64,000 nt of DNA from Bradyrhizobium sp. OK095 (GTDB lineage: Bacteria > Pseudomonadota > Alphaproteobacteria > Rhizobiales > Xanthobacteraceae): assembly GCF_900109945.1 (NCBI RefSeq), contig NZ_FOBX01000005.1, positions 186,001-250,000 on the forward strand, in the 5' to 3' direction. Below, piece after piece: positions 45,886 through 54,543 of the stretch. Each line of letters opens with the position of its first letter. The stretch's first letter is position 1. Under the pieces are notes generated by a model, which saw only the letters and a list, made by a program, of their open reading frames with translations, had not been told where the DNA came from and ran no database searches. The position numbers were made by a program, and so were the translations under genes.

Positions 45886-45903
45886 CCATACATAGATGTA
45901 TGG
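45886..45903. promoter_or_regulatory. TetR operator O2
   Basis: CCATACAT (45886-45893) and ATGTATGG (45896-45903) are perfect arms around AG. The core again reads ATACA-N4-TGTAT. Its centre is 45 bp from that of O1. It lies 24 bp upstream of the chosen membrane-protein start, in a position that would block its transcription. Confidence 0.8.
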
Positions 45904-45926
45904 ACAGATCCTCGGGAGCTTTGTCG

Positions 45927-46277
45927 ATGCGTGATCTCTTGCTCCAATGTGCCGGCGTCGCCGCCATCGCCGTCGCCGTCATCCATGGCATCCTCGGGGA
46001 GACCAAGGTGTTTCCCCGCGCCCGGATCGAGCCGGAACGGCTCCGCACGTTGATCCGCCTGGTCTGGCAGGCCTCGACCGTCGCCTGGATCGGCGGTGGC
46101 GTGCTGCTGATCGCGGCGCCCTGGATGGACTCGGAGCCGGCGCGCCGCTGGATCGTCATCACCATGGCCTGCGTATACGGCTTGTCCGCGCTCGCCAACG
46201 CATGGGCGACGCGTGGCCGCCATTTTGGCTGGATGGCGCTCAGTGCCGTCGTCGCGCTCGCGGTTGCCGGCTACTAG
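45927..46277 (+). CDS. Small membrane protein under TetR-type control
   Basis: A 116-residue protein with about four hydrophobic helices (LLLQCAGVAAIAVAVIHGILG, VAWIGGGVLLIAAPW, WIVITMACVYGLSALANAW, WMALSAVVALAVAGY). No family was recognised with certainty. I chose ATG at 45927 because GGGAG lies 8 bp upstream; the ATG at 45900 falls within operator O2. The adjacent divergent TetR gene suggests stress- or ligand-induced expression. Confidence 0.8.
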   Translation: MRDLLLQCAGVAAIAVAVIHGILGETKVFPRARIEPERLRTLIRLVWQASTVAWIGGGVLLIAAPWMDSEPARRWIVITMACVYGLSALANAWATRGRHFGWMALSAVVALAVAGY

Positions 46278-46478
46278 CAACGCGGCTCTTGCCCGTGAGA
46301 CGTAAGGCCGCAGCGGCCGTTCAAATGCGTGCTGCCTACGGAGCGCGCTGACCTTTTTCGGATCGTTAGAATAACTCTAAAGCCTGCTGGCTCCGAACCG
46401 GATTGACTTCACCCTCTGCTTTGCTTCCTTCGGTCCCGCTTCGCGCCACGCGCGCACACGACAGAAGAGGAGACGTTC

Positions 46479-46757
46479 GTGAAGGTCATTCGTGTTGTTG
46501 CCATCGCACTGACGATCGGGATTGGGATGAGCTCGGCGGCCATGGCCGACGGGTTCAAGGACTGCACCAAGCTCGACAAAGCGTCGTGGAAGCCGGCTAG
46601 CGAAGCCGAAGCCAAGGCCAAAGCGCTGGGTTACGAAGTGCGACGCTCCAAGATCGAAGGCTCGTGCTATGAAGTCTACGGCGTCAAGGAAGGCAAGCTC
46701 TACGAGCTGTTCTACAGCCCCGAAGATCTCAGCCTCAAGCACACGATTGCCAAGTGA
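46479..46757 (+). CDS. Secreted PepSY-domain-like small protein
   Basis: A 92-residue exported protein with a signal peptide (ends SSAAMADG) and a PepSY-type fold (SWKPASEAEAKAKALGYEVRR, then EVYGVKEGKLYELFYSPEDLSL). PepSY proteins often sit beside membrane redox proteins. The ATG has GAGGAG upstream. It is followed at 35 bp by a cytochrome b561-like gene, likely an operon. Confidence 0.85.
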   Translation: MKVIRVVAIALTIGIGMSSAAMADGFKDCTKLDKASWKPASEAEAKAKALGYEVRRSKIEGSCYEVYGVKEGKLYELFYSPEDLSLKHTIAK

Positions 46758-46792
46758 TCTGCGCCAAGTAAGGCTTTGAGGATAGTCCCGGC

Positions 46793-47386
46793 TTGATCGA
46801 CGAAGCGGTACCGGAAGCGCGTGGGGTGTCCGACAGGACCCCCGCGGATCGAACTGGATCGCGGACGGTCGCAGTCTGGGACCTCCCGCTACGCCTCTGG
46901 CACTGGGCTCTCGCGGCCAGCATTCTGGCCGCGTGGTTCACCCCCACCGTCTACGACAGCCTGCACCGCATCATCGGCTATACGGTGCTCGGGCTCCTGG
47001 CCTTCCGTCTGGTCTGGGGCGTTTGGGGAAGCCGCTATTCGCGCTTCCGCATGGTCGGCATCAGGCTTCGTGCCGCGCCGGGCTATCTCTGGAACCTCAG
47101 GCGCGGCATCACCGGCCGCTATATCGGACTCAATCCCGCCGGCACCTTGATGCTGGTGGCGCTACTGCTGTCGATCGCCGTCTCGGCCGTCACCGGCGCG
47201 ATGTCGGTGACCGTGACCTTCTTCGGCGTCTGGTGGATCGAGGACACCCACGCCGTCGCATCGGACGTCGTCATCATGCTGGTCGTGCTGCACGTCCTGG
47301 GCGTGGTGCTGATGGGACTTCTTCAGCGCGAGAATTTGATCCGCGCGATGATCACCGGACGCAAGCGCATCCGGCATCATAGCTGA
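46793..47386 (+). CDS. Cytochrome b561-family membrane protein
   Basis: A 197-residue product with about four membrane helices and haem-ligand histidine candidates in WDLPLRLWHWALA, DSLHRIIGY, WIEDTHAVASD and VLHVLGVVLMG. The pattern matches the Ni,Fe-hydrogenase I / cytochrome b561 family. The open frame starts at TTG 46793. A GTG or another TTG further in could be used, so the start is uncertain. It pairs with the upstream PepSY protein. Confidence 0.85.
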   Translation: MIDEAVPEARGVSDRTPADRTGSRTVAVWDLPLRLWHWALAASILAAWFTPTVYDSLHRIIGYTVLGLLAFRLVWGVWGSRYSRFRMVGIRLRAAPGYLWNLRRGITGRYIGLNPAGTLMLVALLLSIAVSAVTGAMSVTVTFFGVWWIEDTHAVASDVVIMLVVLHVLGVVLMGLLQRENLIRAMITGRKRIRHHS

Positions 47387-47388
47387 GG

Positions 47389-48066
47389 TTACTGCAACGG
47401 CGGATCGCCGCTGGTGCGCTTCTTCGCGAGATCCATCTCGGTCACCGCGATCAAGATCTCGGCGCGGGTCTTCAGGTCCATCGCCTCGAGCATGGCCTGC
47501 TTCTCCGGGGAGCCATACGGTGACATCATCGCCAGCGCATTGACGAGCGCCTCGTTGGGGGCGCTCTCGACGCCTTCCCAGTCGACCTTGAGATTGTTGG
47601 CCTTCAAAAAGTCCGCCAGCACCGCCAGCAGCGCCTCGCGATCGACCTCGTCCTCGCCCATGCGCGCGGTGAAGTCGTCGACGAAGGCGAAGAAATCCAC
47701 CTTGCACTGCCGGTAGTCGGTGAGCACCTCGAGCTCCTTGACCACCTTGAAGCGCGCGACGCCGGTGAGCTCAAGGATGTAGCGGCCGTCGCCGGATTCG
47801 GCGAGCTGGGTGATGCGGCCGACGCAGCCGACGCTGAACAGCGTCGGCTTGTCGGAGTTCTTCGGCGAGTGCGCGATGTCGGGCTGGATCATGCCGATCA
47901 GGCGATGGCCGTCGCGGAAGGAATCGTCGACCATCGCGAGGTAGCGCGGCTCGAAGACATTGAGCGGCATCTGGCCGCGGGGCAACAGAAGCGCGCCCGG
48001 CAGCGGAAACACCGGAATGATCTCCGGAAGGTCGGCGGGCCCGCGATATTCGATGTTGATCGGCAT
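47389..48066 (-). CDS. LON-substrate-binding-domain protein
   Basis: A 225-residue protein with the Lon N-terminal substrate-binding domain (IIPVFPLPGALLLPRGQMPLNVFEPRYLAMVDD, GCVGRITQLAESGDGRYILEL) but without ATPase or protease domains. Such proteins are common and of unknown function, perhaps adaptor or CRBN-like. Its start is 79 bp from the thioredoxin-like gene stop in a leftward pair. Convergent with cytochrome b561. Confidence 0.92.
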   Translation of the reverse strand: MPINIEYRGPADLPEIIPVFPLPGALLLPRGQMPLNVFEPRYLAMVDDSFRDGHRLIGMIQPDIAHSPKNSDKPTLFSVGCVGRITQLAESGDGRYILELTGVARFKVVKELEVLTDYRQCKVDFFAFVDDFTARMGEDEVDREALLAVLADFLKANNLKVDWEGVESAPNEALVNALAMMSPYGSPEKQAMLEAMDLKTRAEILIAVTEMDLAKKRTSGDPPLQ

Positions 48067-48145
48067 CTGGTCCCCGCTGACGTTACTAGAGGATGATACG
48101 TGAAAATGGGCAGCGGGTTTCCGAATAGATCATGCTCGAACACGC

Positions 48146-49066
48146 CTATGAAAACAGGACGATCGACAACCGCTTGCGCCCCTCGATGGTTGCATCATCC
48201 GTGCCGCCCCAGGCCTCGAAGAACTGCACCAGCTGCTTGCGGGCGCCGTCGTCGTTCCATTTGCGGTCGCGCTTGACGATCGCGAGCAGCTGCTCGGTGG
48301 CAGCAGTGCGGTTGCCTTGCGCGTTGAGCGCGGTGGCGAGGTCGAAGCGCGCCTGATGATCGAGCGGGTCTGCGGCGACTTTCTGTTCCAGCTCGGCCAC
48401 CGGCCCCAGCTGCTCCGCCTGCTCGGCGAGATCGATCGCGGTCTGCACGGCTTTCACCGCGGGATCGCTGCGCTTGGATTCCGGCACCATGGCCAGCGTC
48501 TGCTTGGCCTGCTCCATCGCACCGGAGACGGCGTAGCATTTTGCGAGACCGGCGAGGGCCGCGATGTTGGTCGATTCATGCTGGAGCACTTCGGCATAGA
48601 TCTGGGCGGCCGCAGGAGCATCGCCCTCGGCGAGCACGGCCTCGGCCTCCTGCAGAATCTCGGCGATGTTCGGCTCGCCCGGCGCCGTGACGCCCTTGGT
48701 GACCTTTTCGATGAAGGCGTTGATCTGGCTCTCCGGCACCGCGCCCATGAAGCCGTCGGCGGGCTGGCCGTTGACGAAAGCGATCACGGCCGGAATCGAC
48801 TGGATGCCCATCTGGCCGGGGATCGCCGGGTGCTGGTCGATGTTCATCTTGACCAGCTTGACCTTGCCCTTGGCCGCCTTGACGGCCTTTTCCAGAATGG
48901 GGGTGAGCTGCTTGCAGGGGCCGCACCACTCCGCCCAGAAGTCGATCAGCACCGGCTGGAGCTTCGATTCCTCGATGACGTCCTTCACGAAGGTCTGGGT
49001 GGTGGTGTCCTTGATCAGATCGGCCGCAGCCGGGCCCGCTCCGTTACCCTGGTCGATGATCGTCAC
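48146..49066 (-). CDS. CnoX/YbbN-type thioredoxin-TPR chaperone
   Basis: A 306-residue protein with an N-terminal thioredoxin domain (FWAEWCGPCKQLTP, intact CGPC active site) and a C-terminal TPR-like part (EAEAVLAEGDAPAAAQIYAEVLQ, AALAGLAKCYAVSGAMEQAKQTL). This is the CnoX family of redox-chaperones that protect unfolding proteins under oxidative stress. Unlike E. coli CnoX, the CxxC is the redox-active form. Typical length. Confidence 0.93.
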   Translation of the reverse strand: MTIIDQGNGAGPAAADLIKDTTTQTFVKDVIEESKLQPVLIDFWAEWCGPCKQLTPILEKAVKAAKGKVKLVKMNIDQHPAIPGQMGIQSIPAVIAFVNGQPADGFMGAVPESQINAFIEKVTKGVTAPGEPNIAEILQEAEAVLAEGDAPAAAQIYAEVLQHESTNIAALAGLAKCYAVSGAMEQAKQTLAMVPESKRSDPAVKAVQTAIDLAEQAEQLGPVAELEQKVAADPLDHQARFDLATALNAQGNRTAATEQLLAIVKRDRKWNDDGARKQLVQFFEAWGGTDDATIEGRKRLSIVLFS

Positions 49067-49340
49067 GGGATCCCCTCGTCTGATGTCTGGAACGGCGGCT
49101 CTTTAGCACGTCGCCAATGCATATGCTTCGCTGTCGGCTTCTAAATTGGGCCGGGACGGCCGAATTTCAATCCATCGGAGCCGATTCGCCCGTTCCGGGG
49201 TATTTCCGGGCCATTTGGCCGCATTCGGGTCCATATAGGGCCCGGATTGCGAATCTATCCCGCCGGTAGCTGTTGCATTCCCCGCCCGGTTTTGGCATAC
49301 GACAGCCGTTGCCGGGCGCGTCACGCGGTCGACACAGGAT

Positions 49341-49415
<75 letters not shown>

Positions 49416-49491
49416 ATTTTTCCCAGAGCATCCAGCCAAACCGGGTCGGGCCGTGGTTCGCCACGCCGCGGGTGGCTGCCTTGGGTCCCAC

Positions 49492-50487
49492 ATGACAATT
49501 CTGGTCACGGGCAGTGCAGGCCACCTCGGAGAGGCGATCCTCCGCACGCTTCGCGGGCGCGGCTCCCCTGTGCGCGGAATTGATCTGAAGCCCTCTCTCT
49601 TCACCGATGCCACCGGCTCGATCGTCGACCCAGATTTCGTGCGGCGACAGATGGAGGGCGTCACCGCCGTGATCCATTCCGCGACGCTGCACAAGCCGCA
49701 TGTGGCGACCCACAGCAAGCAGGACTTTGTCGACACCAACGTCACCGGCACGCTCAATCTGCTCGAGGCGGCGGCCGTCGCCGGCGTACGTAGCTTTGTT
49801 TTCACCAGCACCACCAGCGCGTTCGGTTCGCAGCTTCGCGCCGAGGCCGGACAGGCTGCGGTGTGGGTCACCGAGGACCTGCCGCCGGTGCCGAAGAATA
49901 TCTACGGCACCACAAAACTGATGGCGGAGACCCTGTGCGAGCTGTTCTTCCGCGAGCGCGGCCTGCCGGTGATCGTCTTGCGGACCTCGCGCTTCTTCCC
50001 CGAAGACGACGACGATCCGGCGATGCGGTCGGCTTACCCGCTGGAGAACGCGCAGGCCAATGAGCTGCTCTATAGACGGCTGGATATAGCGGATGCGGTG
50101 AGCGCACATTTGCTCGCCGTCGAACGTACACCGAAGATCGGTTTCGCCCGCTACATCGTCTCGGCCACGAGCCCGTTCGAGCAGCGCCATCTCGCGGCGC
50201 TGGCACATGACGCCGCCAGCGTCGTGGGCGAGCTTTATCCGGAGAGTGCGCAGCTTTACGCGGCGCGCGGCTGGCGGCTGTTCCCGGGGATCGACCGCGT
50301 CTATGTCAACGAGCGCGCGCGGCGCGATCTCGGCTGGCGGCCTGAATTCGACTTTGCTCATGTGCTGAACAGCCTGCGTGCCGGAACGGACTTTCGCAGC
50401 ACGCTGGCGCGCGAGGTCGGGTCGAAAGGTTATCACGAGACAACGTTTGACGACGGGCCCTACCCCGTCCGGCTGCCTCCAAATTAA
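49492..50487 (+). CDS. NAD-dependent epimerase/dehydratase (extended SDR)
   Basis: A 331-residue extended short-chain dehydrogenase with Rossmann TILVTGSAGHLGEAIL (about 2-17) and catalytic YGTTKLMAE (YxxxK). Substrate is unknown, but the family acts on nucleotide sugars. It begins 77 bp downstream of the tRNA-Gly gene; ATG at 49492 fits. An open frame from 49453 overlaps the spacer. Confidence 0.9.
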   Translation: MTILVTGSAGHLGEAILRTLRGRGSPVRGIDLKPSLFTDATGSIVDPDFVRRQMEGVTAVIHSATLHKPHVATHSKQDFVDTNVTGTLNLLEAAAVAGVRSFVFTSTTSAFGSQLRAEAGQAAVWVTEDLPPVPKNIYGTTKLMAETLCELFFRERGLPVIVLRTSRFFPEDDDDPAMRSAYPLENAQANELLYRRLDIADAVSAHLLAVERTPKIGFARYIVSATSPFEQRHLAALAHDAASVVGELYPESAQLYAARGWRLFPGIDRVYVNERARRDLGWRPEFDFAHVLNSLRAGTDFRSTLAREVGSKGYHETTFDDGPYPVRLPPN

Positions 50488-50728
50488 GCCACGCGCCATT
50501 TCGATTCCGCGTTGCAGCGAGATCATTGCCGCTGCTGCATGCGCGGCGAGAGAAAATCCGTCTCAATTTTTATTGAGCGCAACCGCTGCGCACGCGACGC
50601 GCTTCTCACCGCCGGCAGATGTGCTAACCTTTTTGCGTCTGCCTCTCGACAGACTCAAAACTTCGCCTCTCGACTAGCCATAACAAAATAACGTGCAGCC
50701 CTGACGGCTGCCATAGGGGAGTGACGCG

Positions 50729-51997
50729 ATGACATCGATGTTCCATCGATCCGTGTTGGCGCTTGCGGCCGTGGCCCTTCTTGCGGGGACCAGCATCGGC
50801 AATGCGCAGGACAAGAGCAAACCGCTAAAGAAATACGAATCCGGCACCAAGGAATTCTGGACCCATCCGCCGGATGACTGGTTCCTTGGCGACGAGACCG
50901 AGGCGCAGAAGGGCCTCGCGCCGCCGTCGGGTCCGCCGACCGGTGCGTCGGACGCCGAGCTCGCCAACATCGTCAAGAAGGTCAAGCTGCCGGCAGGCTT
51001 CAAGATGGAGGTCTATGCCTCGGGCGTGCTGGCTGCGCGGCAGATGGCCTGGGGTGACAAGGGCACGCTGTTCGTCGGCTCGTTCGGCCTCGGCAACGTC
51101 TATGCCATCAAGGACAACAACGGCAAGAAGGAGGTCAAGACCATTCTCAAGGGGCTGAACATGCCCACCGGTCTCGCCTTCAAGGACGGCGCGCTCTACG
51201 TCATCGCCGTCGACAAGCTGATCCGCTACGACAACGCCGAGGCCAATCTGGACAAGCTCGGCGACGGCAAGGTCGTCTATGACGACATGCCGTCCTATGC
51301 CGCGCATGGCTGGAAGTACATCGCGGTCGACAAGGAAGGCTGGTTCTACATTCCGTTCGGACCGCCCTTCAATGTCGGCATTCCGCCGACCAGCGTCTCG
51401 CAGATCCGGCGAGTCGATCCCAAGACCGGCAACGCTGAAACCGTGGCGCTCGGCGTCCGCAACTCGGTCGGCGGCGACGTCGATCCGCGTACGGGCAAGT
51501 ACTGGTTCACCGAGAATGCGCGTGACTGGATCAGCGACGATCTGCCCAGCGACAAGCTGAACATGATCTCGAAGATGGGCGAGCACTTCGGCTATCCCTA
51601 TTGCCATCAGGGCGACCTGCCCGATCCGAAGTTCGCGATGGGCCACAAATGCTCCGAGTTCACGCCGCCGGCGCTGAACCTCGGCGCCCACGTCGCTCCG
51701 CTCGGCATGAAGTTCTATACCGGCGACCAGTTCCCCGCTGAGTACAAGAACAACATCCTGATCGCCGAGCACGGCTCCTGGAACCGCCACAAGTACCAGG
51801 GCGGCCGCATCATGCGCGTGATCGTCGGGCCCGACGGCAAGAACCCCAAGCAGGAGGTGTTTGCCTCCGGCTGGATCGAGGGCGACCAGGGCTATCTCGG
51901 CCGCCCCGACGACATCATCCTCGCCAAGGATGGCTCGATCCTCGTCGCCGACGACTGGGCCGGCGCGATCTATCGCATCAGCTACAGCAAGAAGTAG
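50729..51997 (+). CDS. Sorbosone dehydrogenase-like PQQ-type beta-propeller protein
   Basis: A 422-residue exported protein with signal peptide (ending SIGNAQD) and a six-blade glucose/sorbosone dehydrogenase-like propeller (RQMAWGDKGTLFVGSFGLGNVYAI, AHGWKYIAVDKEGWFYIPFG, GEHFGYPYCHQGDLPDP, ILIAEHGSWNR). Some relatives use PQQ; I cannot confirm cofactor or substrate. It precedes a diheme cytochrome c gene by 188 bp, a natural electron acceptor. A terminator follows. Confidence 0.9.
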   Translation: MTSMFHRSVLALAAVALLAGTSIGNAQDKSKPLKKYESGTKEFWTHPPDDWFLGDETEAQKGLAPPSGPPTGASDAELANIVKKVKLPAGFKMEVYASGVLAARQMAWGDKGTLFVGSFGLGNVYAIKDNNGKKEVKTILKGLNMPTGLAFKDGALYVIAVDKLIRYDNAEANLDKLGDGKVVYDDMPSYAAHGWKYIAVDKEGWFYIPFGPPFNVGIPPTSVSQIRRVDPKTGNAETVALGVRNSVGGDVDPRTGKYWFTENARDWISDDLPSDKLNMISKMGEHFGYPYCHQGDLPDPKFAMGHKCSEFTPPALNLGAHVAPLGMKFYTGDQFPAEYKNNILIAEHGSWNRHKYQGGRIMRVIVGPDGKNPKQEVFASGWIEGDQGYLGRPDDIILAKDGSILVADDWAGAIYRISYSKK

Positions 51998-52012
51998 CGC
52001 ACGGGCGAAACG

Positions 52013-52054
52013 GAGGCTGCGGTGGCCGGGAGGTGCCGCAGCCTCTTTCATTTC
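52013..52054 (+). terminator. Intrinsic terminator after the sorbosone dehydrogenase-like gene
   Basis: GAGGCTGCGG (52013-52022) and CCGCAGCCTC (52036-52045) form a perfect 10-bp stem with a 13-nt loop. TTTCATTTC follows. It argues that the cytochrome gene downstream has its own promoter. Confidence 0.85.
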
Positions 52055-52070
52055 AAAATCACACACTGTC

Positions 52071-52107
52071 GTTCCGGATTGCGCGCGACCTGCGCGCAAT
52101 CCGGAAC
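52071..52107. repeat. Perfect hairpin repeat before the cytochrome c gene
   Basis: GTTCCGGATTGCGCG (52071-52085) and CGCGCAATCCGGAAC (52093-52107) are perfect 15-bp arms with a 7-nt loop. It is related in text to the family C elements (ACTGTCGTTCCGG...GGAACCCATAA) and follows directly on the terminator. Confidence 0.85.
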
Positions 52108-52185
52108 CCATAACCCCGACTGGTGGTTATGGACTGCGGGTCTCTCCCGAGGCGAGTGACGTGCTTGTCAGTTCAGGATGTAATC

Positions 52186-52779
52186 ATGCGCCGCCAGTTT
52201 TCTTCGTATGTCATCGGCGCGCTATCGCTCGCAGCATTCGCATTCGTCCCGGCCCAGGCCGCCGACAATGCCGCAATCAAGGAGAAGGCCGCGGTCTGCT
52301 CCGGCTGTCACGGCGAGAACGGCATTTCGCAGACGGAAAACATTCCCTCGCTGGCCGGCCAGCCCGATCAATTCATCCAGTGGCAGCTCGTGTTCTTCCG
52401 CGCCGGCTCGCGCAAGAACGACCAGATGCAGCCGATCGCCGAGGAAATCACCAACGAGGACGTCCGCAATCTCGGCGCCTATTTCGCGGCGATGACGCCG
52501 CCGAAGGCCGCAGAAGACGGGGATCCGGACCTGTCGAAAAAGGGCGCGCAAGTCGCCGTCGGCCGCCGCTGCGCTTCATGCCACACCGACAGTTTTGCCG
52601 GTACCAAGGCCGTCGCGCGGCTCGCGGGCCAGCGCGAGGAATATCTGGTCAAGGCGCTGCACGACTACAAGAGCAGCCAGCGCGTGGGTGGCGGCGGTGC
52701 CGCGATGGCCGATGTCGCCTATCACATGAGCGACGAGGAAATCACCGCCGTCGCGCACTATCTTGCGTATTTCAAATAG
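52186..52779 (+). CDS. Diheme c-type cytochrome (CccA-like)
   Basis: A 197-residue periplasmic cytochrome c with signal peptide (ends FVPAQAAD) and two CXXCH haem sites (CSGCH and CASCH) in two similar cytochrome domains. It is likely an electron carrier, possibly from the preceding dehydrogenase-like protein to the respiratory chain. ATG at 52186 has AGGA upstream. A longer open frame to 52123 is not needed. Confidence 0.93.
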   Translation: MRRQFSSYVIGALSLAAFAFVPAQAADNAAIKEKAAVCSGCHGENGISQTENIPSLAGQPDQFIQWQLVFFRAGSRKNDQMQPIAEEITNEDVRNLGAYFAAMTPPKAAEDGDPDLSKKGAQVAVGRRCASCHTDSFAGTKAVARLAGQREEYLVKALHDYKSSQRVGGGGAAMADVAYHMSDEEITAVAHYLAYFK

Positions 52780-52795
52780 GGCTGGGCGAGTGTGA

Positions 52796-53719
52796 TTAAC
52801 CAGCCCGCTGCTTCTCGTACGCCTTCAGATGCGTGTACGCGATGCGCAGCTTCGGCACCGGGACCTTGGCCGCATCCGCACGTGCGATGAGATCGCCGAT
52901 CACGTGATCGGCCTCGACGGGAAAGCCCCCCTTGATGTCGCGGAACATCGAGGCCGTCATCGGCGAGCCCTCGGTGGTGATCATGCCTTTGACGCGCTCG
53001 AAGAACGGGCCGCCCGGCGTGTAGCCCGACGCGGTCGCGATCGCACTGGTCTCATCGAGCATGCCGAGCAGAAAATCCCTGCCGCCGGGAGCCGCGAGGA
53101 TGTTGCCGACGGAGGTGCGCATCAGGCTGGTGGACGCAGCCAGCGAGGACAAAAACACCCACTTCTCCCACATGTCCTGCATGATGTTCTGGCTGGCGGT
53201 GGCACCATTGATGCCGCTCTTGAAGGCCTCGTCGATCGCCTTGACCCGGTCCGACAATTTGCCGTCGCGCTCGCCGTAATTGAGCGACTGCATTGGCTGG
53301 AGATGCACCACCTCGCGCTTCTCGTTCAATGTCGCGGCGATGGCGCAGAGGCCGCCGAGCACGCGCTCCTTGCCGAATTTTGCGTCGAGCGTGTCGAGAT
53401 GCTTCATGCCGTTCAGCATCGGGATGATCGCGGTATCAGGCCCGACCGCCGGCGCAAACGACTTGATGGCGTCGTCAAGATCGAACGCCTTGCAGCTGAG
53501 CAGCACGACGTCGAACTTGTCCTTGAGCGCCTCGGCCTGCACGGTCGGCGGATTTTTCAAGGTCACATCGCCATTCGGGCTCTTGATGACGAGGCCCGCG
53601 CTTGCGAGCTCACCGGCGCGCCGTGGCCGGACCAGGAAGGTGACATCGCGGCCGGCCTGCAACAGCCTGCCACCAAAATAGCCGCCGATGGCGCCGGCGC
53701 CAACCACGAGAATGCGCAT
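52796..53719 (-). CDS. Ketopantoate reductase-family protein (PanE/ApbA-like)
   Basis: A 307-residue NADP-dependent reductase-type protein. N-terminal Rossmann GAGAIGGYFGGRL and the catalytic lysine in WEKWVFLSSLAA are typical. PanE reduces ketopantoate in pantothenate synthesis, but genomes of this group carry many paralogues, so its substrate is not certain. Convergent with the cytochrome c gene (16 bp between stops). Confidence 0.9.
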   Translation of the reverse strand: MRILVVGAGAIGGYFGGRLLQAGRDVTFLVRPRRAGELASAGLVIKSPNGDVTLKNPPTVQAEALKDKFDVVLLSCKAFDLDDAIKSFAPAVGPDTAIIPMLNGMKHLDTLDAKFGKERVLGGLCAIAATLNEKREVVHLQPMQSLNYGERDGKLSDRVKAIDEAFKSGINGATASQNIMQDMWEKWVFLSSLAASTSLMRTSVGNILAAPGGRDFLLGMLDETSAIATASGYTPGGPFFERVKGMITTEGSPMTASMFRDIKGGFPVEADHVIGDLIARADAAKVPVPKLRIAYTHLKAYEKQRAG

Positions 53720-53760
53720 GGAATTGTCCTTATTGTTGCTATTGGCGGTCTATCTATAGT

Positions 53761-53813
53761 CGTCATTGCGAGCGAAGCGAAGCAATCCAGAATGCTACCG
53801 CGATCACATTCTG
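53761..53813. repeat. Palindromic intergenic repeat, family A, truncated copy
   Basis: Begins CGTCATTGCGAGCG and has AAGCAATCCAGAATG, and CATTCTG as a partial inverse arm, but the final arm GATTGCTTCG...CGCAATGACG is missing. This is a decayed or half copy of the family A element. Confidence 0.75.
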
Positions 53814-53832
53814 TCGCTGAGGAAAGAAGGTG

Positions 53833-54447
53833 CTATTCGCCCTTCACCATCTCCTCGACCTCGCGCAGCTGCTCCTTGCCGAAAAACATTTCGTTGCCGA
53901 CGAAGAAGGTCGGCGAGCCGAACGCGCCGCGGGCGACGGCTTCCTCCGTGTTCTTGATCAGCTTGCCCTTCACCTCGGGCTCCTGCGCGCGAGCGAACAG
54001 CTTTTGGGCATCGAGACCGGAGGATGCCAGCGCCTTGGCTGCAACCTCTGGGTCGTCCATCTTCTTCGGCTCGCGCCACATGTGGTGGAAGGCGGCGTCG
54101 ACGTATTTCTCAAACACGCCTTCGAGCTGTGCCGCGATCGCCGTGCGCATCAGGTTCAGCGTGTTGACGGGGAAGTTGGGATTGAAGACGTAAGGCTGGA
54201 CCTTGAAGCGCTTGACGAAGCGCTCGGTCTCGACCGCCTGGAATTCGCGCTTGTTCTTGACGCCGGCGAGCGTCTCGGCCGGCGACTTGTTGTTGGTCGA
54301 CTTGAAGATGCCGCCGAGCAGGATCGGCACATATTCGAACTTGACGCCGATGCGGCTTTCGATCGCGGGGATCGCGAGATGGCTGAGATAGGCGTTCGGG
54401 CTGCCGAAATCGAACAGGAATTGCGGGGCTGTGCGGGTCAAAATCAT
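53833..54447 (-). CDS. 2-hydroxychromene-2-carboxylate isomerase-family (DsbA-like) protein
   Basis: A 204-residue DsbA-fold protein of the kappa-GST/HCCA isomerase family. The active-site serine segment FDFGSPNAYLS near residue 15 and the C-terminal GAFGSPTFFVGNEMFFGKEQL are characteristic. Members isomerise glutathione-dependent naphthalene intermediates. No other naphthalene gene is nearby, so real substrate is unknown. Confidence 0.92.
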   Translation of the reverse strand: MILTRTAPQFLFDFGSPNAYLSHLAIPAIESRIGVKFEYVPILLGGIFKSTNNKSPAETLAGVKNKREFQAVETERFVKRFKVQPYVFNPNFPVNTLNLMRTAIAAQLEGVFEKYVDAAFHHMWREPKKMDDPEVAAKALASSGLDAQKLFARAQEPEVKGKLIKNTEEAVARGAFGSPTFFVGNEMFFGKEQLREVEEMVKGE

Positions 54448-54543
54448 TCTCCCTGACCTGGCTTTTGATCTGGCTTTTCATCCATTGTGGCGCAGCGCGC
54501 GCCACGGGTCCACCGTTTAATGATGGTCATAATATCTTGATGA

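Noticed and set aside
46793..46830. A frameshift at the cytochrome b561 start
   Set aside because: The lack of an ATG is explained by TTG/GTG starts; the frame is intact thereafter.
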